Positions 59,071 to 64,000 of a DNA stretch of 64,000 bases are shown piece by piece (the first letter of the stretch is position 1; every line of letters begins with the position of its first letter). The translations under genes were made by a program, and so were the position numbers. The stretch is from NCBI GenBank assembly GCA_042408965.1, contig JBHOQN010000125.1, positions 62,001 through 126,000 on the forward strand, written 5' to 3'. The notes under the pieces are model-generated. The model had not been told where the DNA came from. It did no database searches and saw only the letters and a program-made list of their open reading frames with translations. This stretch comes from Thermogemmatispora sp042408965. Lineage in GTDB: Bacteria > Chloroflexota > Ktedonobacteria > Ktedonobacterales > Ktedonobacteraceae.

Positions 59071-60645
59071 TCAGCGCAGGGGCTGTTTCGCTTCTGAAAG
59101 CAGGTCCTCGGTCAGCGTATAGACGTCGCCCGCGCCCATGATGAGCACCAGGTCGTTGTCCTCTAAGAGCGCGCGCAGGTGGGTGGCCGCTCGCTGCAGG
59201 TCACCGCCGTAGAGGGCCAGTCTGCCTGGTGCGCGGAAGTGTGGGCGCTGCGCCAGGGCGGCAGCCAGGTCGCGTGCGTGGACGAGTCCAGTATCGCGCT
59301 CCCGTGCCGGAAAGATATCGACGATCAGGGCCACGTCGGCCTCGTCGAAGGCTGTTACAAACTGCTCAAAAAAGGTTTTCGTGCGACTGTACATATGCGG
59401 CTGATAGACAGCAATCAGCCGGTGCTGCGGGTAGCGCTGGCGTGCCGCAGCCAGCGTAGCCGCGATAGCGGTCGGGTGGTGCGCGTAGTCATCCACCAGC
59501 ATGATAGTGCGGCTCCGTCCAGCGATCGGCAGCGGCCCCTGATGGCGGATCTCGAAGCGTCGTCGTGTGCCGCTGAAGCCTTCGAGCGCGCTAATGATCG
59601 CCGCATCGCTGACGCCAAGGGTGTGAGCTGCCGCCAGAGCCGCCAGGGCATTTTCCACATTATGTCGTCCTGGAAGCTGGAGCGAGAGCCGGTGACCGCT
59701 CAGCAGCGCCGTTCCCTGCTGATCGCTGGCACCCTCGCGCAGGCGGACGCAGAAGCTGGTTTCGCCGGACAGGACAACGTCGCAGGCCTCGAACAGGGGA
59801 TAAGAGAACCCCCTGAACGTAATAGACGTCGTCGGAGCCTGTTTTTCGTCGATCGCTTTCTCTGCGACCCTGTAGAGGACGCGCCGGCCCGGCCAGGTGC
59901 TCAGGCGCGCGTCCAGCTCCAGGCAGCCCGGGCTGTCGGCGTTCAGGATCAGCGTTGGCTCCAGCTCCCAGCGTGTGCTCAGGTCCATGCCGCGAATAAA
60001 GTGCTCGAAGGCCTGCAAGAAGGCCTCGTAGTTAGCGAAAAACTCAGGATGCTCGTATTCGATCGAGGTCACGACGGTCAGCCGTGGGTGGTAGTGCCAG
60101 AAATTGTGGTTGAACTCGTCGGCCTCGTTCACAAAGAGCTGACCGCTGCCCAGGCGATAGTTGGCACCGAAGGCCGGGACCACAGCGCCGATCTCGCAGG
60201 TCGGATCGCGGCCATCCTCCACCAGCATCAGCGCGAGCAGGGCCGTCGTAGTGCCCTTGCCATGCACGCCGCAGACCGAGAGCAGGCAGTGGTCGCGCGT
60301 CAGGGCGCCGAGCAGCTCCTGCCAGGTGAGCAGGGGAAGATGGCGCTCACGGGCGGCCAGCAGTTCAGGGTGATCTGGCTGCAGGGCGGTAACCGCCGGG
60401 CTGATCACCAGGGCATCGCACTCCTCCAGGTGGTGCGCGCTGTGGCCGATCTGCACCTGGATGCCGGCGGCCTGCAGGGCGCGCGTGGTGGCCGAGGCTG
60501 TGCGGTCGCAGCCGCTGACGCTCCAGCCGGCCTGGCGGGCCATCTGGGCCACTGCGGAGATCCCCTGGCCACCAATGCCCATAAAATGCAGCCGGCGGGC
60601 CTGCAGGGCCTGACTATTGATTGTGCGCTGCTCCTCTGCGTGCAT
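59071..60645 (-). CDS. murC: UDP-N-acetylmuramate-alanine ligase MurC with atypical P-loop
   Basis: This 524-residue Mur ligase adds the first L-Ala to UDP-MurNAc. The N-terminal RRLHFMGIGGQGISAVAQMARQAGWSVSGCD is typical for MurC. The ATP loop reads GVHGKGTTT (126-134) instead of GTHGKTTTT, placing Gly131 directly after Lys130. The region NEADEFNHNF/SIEYEHPEFF also departs from the usual EADESDGSF/NIDxDH. The C-terminal part (DDYAHHPTAIAATL, YQPHMYSRTKTFFEQF) is normal. Position in the cluster and a TGATG overlap with murG support MurC. It may represent a divergent Chloroflexota form. Confidence 0.92.
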   Translation of the reverse strand: MHAEEQRTINSQALQARRLHFMGIGGQGISAVAQMARQAGWSVSGCDRTASATTRALQAAGIQVQIGHSAHHLEECDALVISPAVTALQPDHPELLAARERHLPLLTWQELLGALTRDHCLLSVCGVHGKGTTTALLALMLVEDGRDPTCEIGAVVPAFGANYRLGSGQLFVNEADEFNHNFWHYHPRLTVVTSIEYEHPEFFANYEAFLQAFEHFIRGMDLSTRWELEPTLILNADSPGCLELDARLSTWPGRRVLYRVAEKAIDEKQAPTTSITFRGFSYPLFEACDVVLSGETSFCVRLREGASDQQGTALLSGHRLSLQLPGRHNVENALAALAAAHTLGVSDAAIISALEGFSGTRRRFEIRHQGPLPIAGRSRTIMLVDDYAHHPTAIAATLAAARQRYPQHRLIAVYQPHMYSRTKTFFEQFVTAFDEADVALIVDIFPARERDTGLVHARDLAAALAQRPHFRAPGRLALYGGDLQRAATHLRALLEDNDLVLIMGAGDVYTLTEDLLSEAKQPLR

Positions 60646-61805
60646 CAACTCACAACACTCCCGGCCTTCTCCTCCTGGAGCGGTTGCACTCCAGCGAGGG
60701 CGGCGACTGCTCTGGCGAGTGTCTCGGTAGCGGCGGGTCGCGCCAGGGCGCTGACGGCCTGCACCATCGCCTCGCGATAGCTCTCGTTTGAGAGCACACT
60801 GTTCACATGTCCGATCAGAGCCTGGGGCGTCAGGTCGGCGTTGCGCACCACCACAGCGGCGCGTCGCCGGCCGAACATGGCGGCATTGGCCTCCTGGGGT
60901 GAGGAGCCGATCGCCGGTGGCAGCGGCACCAGGATGCTCGGCTTGCCCAGCACGGCCAGCTCGCTCAGCGTTGCGGCTCCGGCGCGACAGACCACCAGGT
61001 CCGCCGCCTGCAGAGCCAGCGCCATCTGCTCATCCAGGTAGGGCACCAGGCGGTAGCGTGTCAGCAGCTCCGCGGCGCTCCCGCTGAGGCTGCGTCTGGC
61101 GGCCGCCTCGGTCTCGGCGAAGAGCTTCTTCCCGCTGATGTGCAGCACCTGCCAGCGCTCCAGCAGTGGAGGGAGGGCCTGGCAGGTCACCTGATTCAGG
61201 TGACGGGCGCCCTGACTGCCGCCTGTCACCAGGACCAGCGGCCGCTCTGGCTCCAGTCCCAGTGCACTGCGCGCCTGCTGCGGCGCTGTCGCTCGCACCT
61301 TCAGAATAGCCTCGCGCACCGGGTTACCCACATGTAGCGTCTTGCGCATCGGGAAGTAGACGCGCGAATCTTCAAAGGCCAGCGAGATGCGTGTCGCCAG
61401 CGGCGCCAGCAGGCGGTTCGAGAGATTAGCTGGCACGTCCTGCTGGTGCATCAGGAGTGGCACGTGATTCAGCCAGGCAGCCAGCCCGGCCGGCACAGCC
61501 ACGTAGCCGCCGCTGGTGAAGGCCACCTGGGGACGAAAGCGTCGCACCAGGCTGATGGCCTGAACGATCCCTACAGGAACGCGCGCCAGCCCGGTCACTG
61601 TGCGCCAGGAGACGTAGCGCGCCAGCTTGCCAGCTTTGATCGTGACAAAAGGCAGGCCGGCCGCAGGGGCCAGATCGGCCTCGAGTCCATCATCGCTGCC
61701 GAGATAGAGAATCTCCGCCTGAAACTCCTTCTGTAGCTGCGCCGCCACCGCCAGGGCCGGATAGATATGGCCGCCGGTGCCGCCGCCTGAAACCAGTACC
61801 CGCAT
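60645..61805 (-). CDS. murG: Lipid II synthase glycosyltransferase MurG
   Basis: This 386-residue GT28 enzyme transfers GlcNAc to lipid I at the inner membrane face. It begins MRVLVSGGGTGGHIYPALAVA and contains VAFTSGGYVAVPAGLAAWL, LLMHQQDVPANLSNRLLAP, VTGGSQGARHLN and VCRAGAATLSELAVLGKPSILVPLPPA. The ATG at 61805 has TAGGAAG; the longer frame to 62069 is not supported. Its stop overlaps the murC start by one base. Confidence 0.96.
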   Translation of the reverse strand: MRVLVSGGGTGGHIYPALAVAAQLQKEFQAEILYLGSDDGLEADLAPAAGLPFVTIKAGKLARYVSWRTVTGLARVPVGIVQAISLVRRFRPQVAFTSGGYVAVPAGLAAWLNHVPLLMHQQDVPANLSNRLLAPLATRISLAFEDSRVYFPMRKTLHVGNPVREAILKVRATAPQQARSALGLEPERPLVLVTGGSQGARHLNQVTCQALPPLLERWQVLHISGKKLFAETEAAARRSLSGSAAELLTRYRLVPYLDEQMALALQAADLVVCRAGAATLSELAVLGKPSILVPLPPAIGSSPQEANAAMFGRRRAAVVVRNADLTPQALIGHVNSVLSNESYREAMVQAVSALARPAATETLARAVAALAGVQPLQEEKAGSVVS

Positions 61806-61929
61806 ACACTTCCTACAGATCAAAAATGTTCTCGCCGGAGGGGTACACGGCCCCCTGCCCGGCGGAGCCATACATGGTGTAGCGCTGCGTGAGGCGCTGT
61901 AAGCACGTCCGTCCCCGGATGTCACGCCA

Positions 61930-63525
61930 CTACTGCGGGCGTGCACGGCGCCGTAAACGCATTTCAATAGTGCGCCGCGAGAGGGCCGGGTTCTCCGGCT
62001 CCTCAATATAGCGCGAGATGTTGAGGAGCACGCCGACGGCTGCCATCGAGACCACCAGCGACGAGCCACCGAAGCTGATGAACGGCAGCGGAACCCCCGT
62101 GTAGGGGATCGAGGCCGTGCTCGAGCCGATATTGATCATAGCCTGCACCACCAGCCAGGTGGTGATGCCCGTCGCCAGCAGCGAGCCGTAGAGATCGGGC
62201 GTGCGCCGTGCCAGACGGAAGCCGCGAAAGGCCAGCCAGAGAAAGAGCAGCACGATCGTGGCACAGCCGATAAACCCCAGCTCCTCGCCGATGATGGCGA
62301 AGATCGAGTCGATATAGGGCAGCGGCAGATAGCCGGTTTTCTGGCGGCTCGCCCCCAGCCCCAGGCCGAACCAGCCGCCTGAGCCCAGCGCCAGCAGCGA
62401 TTGATAGAGCTGCAGGTTGATGCCCGTTACGTCGCGGAACGGGTTCAAGAAGCCGATCAGGCGCAGGTAGCGGTAGCCTTTGAAGGCCTGCGTCAGGAAG
62501 ATCAGACCGCCGCAGGCCACAGCCAGCAAGAACTGCGCGATATTGGCGCCGGCCGCAAAGAACATCGCCGTCGCGAAGGCCGCGATAATCACGGCCGTTC
62601 CCATGTCCTTCTCGAGGAGAACCAGCCCCAGAATGATCCCTACCAGGATGACGAACGGCGCCAGGCCATAGAGAAAGGTGCCCACCTGGCTCCCCTTGCG
62701 CGCCAGCCAGTCGGCGATATAGAGAGCCAGGACCAGCTTGATGAGCTCGCTCGGCTGGAACGAGATGATCGAGCCGAGGTTGAGCCAGCGGGTAGCTCCG
62801 TAGGCGCTGGTACCCAATTTGAGCACCAGCACCAGCAGCGCCAGAGCGACCAGCATCCCCGCCAGCGAGAAGCGCCGCCAGAGGCGGTAGTCGATGCGCA
62901 TCGTCGCCAGCATGGCGATCAGCCCCAGGAAGACCCAGAGCAGCTCGCGCTGAAAGATGTAGGAGGCGTCGCCGTAGACGCTGGCCGAAACAAACGAACT
63001 GGCACTGTAGACCATGACCAGGCCGAAGCAGAGCAGGGCCAGCACGATGATCAGCAGCCAGGGATCGATCTTGCCGGCGACGCGCGGCAGACGCATCTCC
63101 AGCTCAGCCAGCTTGCGCTGCTCCTCCTCACTGAGGGGAGGCGGCGTTGCATTACCCTCCTCCTCGGCGCGGAGACGGACGCGCCAGCCCGCAGTCAGGC
63201 CGCTGCGCTGACGGCGCGCGGGTCGCTCAGAGGCCTGGACCTCGGCTGCCGGCCGGCTCAGGGGGCGGGCCGGCAATGACTTGCGCGCCAGCGCGGGTCG
63301 CTCGAGCTGGCCTTCGGCGGCGAAGTAGGCCTGGCTGGCGGCCGCTTTGCGCCGGCTAGGCCGCGCGCGCTGCGCCGAGGCGCTCTGGGAGTCGCGCTCC
63401 CGCTCCCCTGCAAGCGCCTCCAGCGCCGGCGAGCGCATGTGAGGCAGCGCCTCACGCCGCTGTTCCTTGATGGCCTTCTTCGCTTTGCGCTGGCCAGGCT
63501 GCGGTCTCTCTGATCTCTCTGGCAT
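61930..63525 (-). CDS. ftsW: Peptidoglycan polymerase FtsW (SEDS family) with long N-terminal extension
   Basis: This 531-residue SEDS protein has about 150 basic, disordered residues (Arg, Ala, Ser, Gln rich) ahead of the first membrane helix (DPWLLIIVLALLCFGLVMVYSASS). About ten helices follow. Family motifs ATRWLNLGSIISFQPSELIKLVL, VLLEKDMGTAVI, LGLGASRQKTGYLP, IGEELGFIG and PLPFISFGGSSLV are present. The usual FtsW has no such extension. The start at 63525 has AGGAG very close; the next ATG (residue 30) has no site. A penicillin-binding partner is not in the window. Confidence 0.95.
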   Translation of the reverse strand: MPERSERPQPGQRKAKKAIKEQRREALPHMRSPALEALAGERERDSQSASAQRARPSRRKAAASQAYFAAEGQLERPALARKSLPARPLSRPAAEVQASERPARRQRSGLTAGWRVRLRAEEEGNATPPPLSEEEQRKLAELEMRLPRVAGKIDPWLLIIVLALLCFGLVMVYSASSFVSASVYGDASYIFQRELLWVFLGLIAMLATMRIDYRLWRRFSLAGMLVALALLVLVLKLGTSAYGATRWLNLGSIISFQPSELIKLVLALYIADWLARKGSQVGTFLYGLAPFVILVGIILGLVLLEKDMGTAVIIAAFATAMFFAAGANIAQFLLAVACGGLIFLTQAFKGYRYLRLIGFLNPFRDVTGINLQLYQSLLALGSGGWFGLGLGASRQKTGYLPLPYIDSIFAIIGEELGFIGCATIVLLFLWLAFRGFRLARRTPDLYGSLLATGITTWLVVQAMINIGSSTASIPYTGVPLPFISFGGSSLVVSMAAVGVLLNISRYIEEPENPALSRRTIEMRLRRRARPQ

Positions 63526-63646
63526 GGCTCCTATCGATTCGATTCTCTTTCAAGGCCATTGCTGCGTGCGGGTCGACCGGCCGGCCCGCCGTACCTCTCT
63601 CCTCCTTGCTCACTGGCTCGCTGAGGGCAGGTGCGCATCGCTCCAT

Positions 63647-64000
63647 TCAGGATGACTGCTGCGTGCCCTGCTCGCTGGCGGGTTTCTCCTGAATGACCTC
63701 AAGGGCCTGCTCGACGTCCTGTTCGCTCAGCGGCGCGTGACTGGTGTGCAGGCGCTGCAGGTCGATCACCTCGGTGCCTCTGGCCTGCACCAGCTCGCTC
63801 CAGGGATCGTTGGGTAGCGGCTCGACGGGCAGCGCCGGTGCAGCGCTGGAGGCCTCGCCAGTGGGGGCCAGGTCGACCGTAGCACCCTCCTCCTGTAGTC
63901 CCAGGAGCTGACGCCAGGTATCGCTCAGTTCGAGTTCCTCGAAGTCCTGGTGTGCCGCATCACGCGCAGGCTCGGCTGGCTTCTCTTGCTTCTTTTGATC
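63647..64000 (-). CDS. C-terminal fragment of an unidentified protein (runs off right edge)
   Basis: An open frame of 117 codons enters from the right edge and stops at TGA 63649-63647, 121 bp upstream of ftsW. It is acidic and low in complexity (rich in Glu, Gln, Ala, Pro), with segments SDTWRQLLGLQEEGATVDL and PLSEQDVEQALEVIQEKP. No known domain is visible, and it does not look like the end of MurD or MraY, the usual neighbours of ftsW. Codon use fits a coding region. Confidence 0.6.
   Translation of the reverse strand, partial: DQKKQEKPAEPARDAAHQDFEELELSDTWRQLLGLQEEGATVDLAPTGEASSAAPALPVEPLPNDPWSELVQARGTEVIDLQRLHTSHAPLSEQDVEQALEVIQEKPASEQGTQQSS

Noticed and set aside
1..64000. CRISPR arrays, insertion sequences, prophage genes, rRNA
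   Set aside because: I saw no regularly spaced repeats, transposase or integrase motifs, terminal inverted repeats with target duplications, or rRNA sequence in either strand.

Overview
This 64 kb window is a GC-rich bacterial chromosome segment. It suggests a monoderm, filamentous-type Chloroflexota, most likely Ktedonobacteria and Thermogemmatispora-like. That placement is an inference from gene content: a division cluster with ftsA, ftsQ and ftsW, many lipoproteins anchored directly at a membrane, BTAD-type regulators, DUF5666 lipoproteins, and frequent GTG/TTG starts with strong GGAG Shine-Dalgarno sites. There is no sign of an outer membrane. I see no insertion sequence, prophage, rRNA or CRISPR array.

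Layout, left to right. Positions 1-7352 hold the start of a methyltransferase, ftsK, rnj (RNase J), an acyl-CoA dehydrogenase and tRNA-Thr, all on the minus strand. Positions 7736-14144 (plus) form one operon: OmpR-type regulator, histidine kinase, DUF5666 lipoprotein and a MacA/MacB-like ABC efflux system. Positions 14328-20220 hold a degenerate cupredoxin lipoprotein, a secreted phosphoesterase, an FdrA/DUF1116 pair and tRNA-Lys. Positions 20473-24058 hold a structured leader and a lone receiver protein, a YtxH protein, an AhpD-like gene with an in-frame TGA at its catalytic cysteine (probable selenoprotein with a SECIS-like hairpin), and a methyltransferase. A 1,172-residue BTAD/ATPase regulator follows, then a three-gene flavin monooxygenase operon and a TcmP/radical-SAM pair. 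Positions 34192-43002 (plus) form a LacI-controlled carbohydrate uptake and hydrolysis operon.

Positions 43179-51732 (minus) form a tight five-gene block. In transcription order it reads: SIR2-like protein with coiled-coil tail, small STAND ATPase, STAND ATPase with TPR repeats, SPASM radical-SAM enzyme with an RRE-like N-terminus, and a SIR2-like/nucleoside-phosphorylase fusion. It has the parts list of an NLR-like immune or signalling system, and I do not recognise the combination. Both SIR2 domains lack the usual catalytic histidine and the fusion also lacks the asparagine, whereas the phosphorylase domain keeps its key Glu and Asp.

Positions 52160-64000 (minus) hold a MocR-type regulator and the division/cell-wall cluster ftsW-murG-murC-murB-ftsQ-ftsA-ftsZ with overlapping stop and start codons. 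The MurC has an atypical P-loop and the FtsW a long basic N-terminal extension. The two best leads are the TGA-interrupted AhpD-like gene at 21964-22545 and the five-gene SIR2/STAND/rSAM/PNP block.
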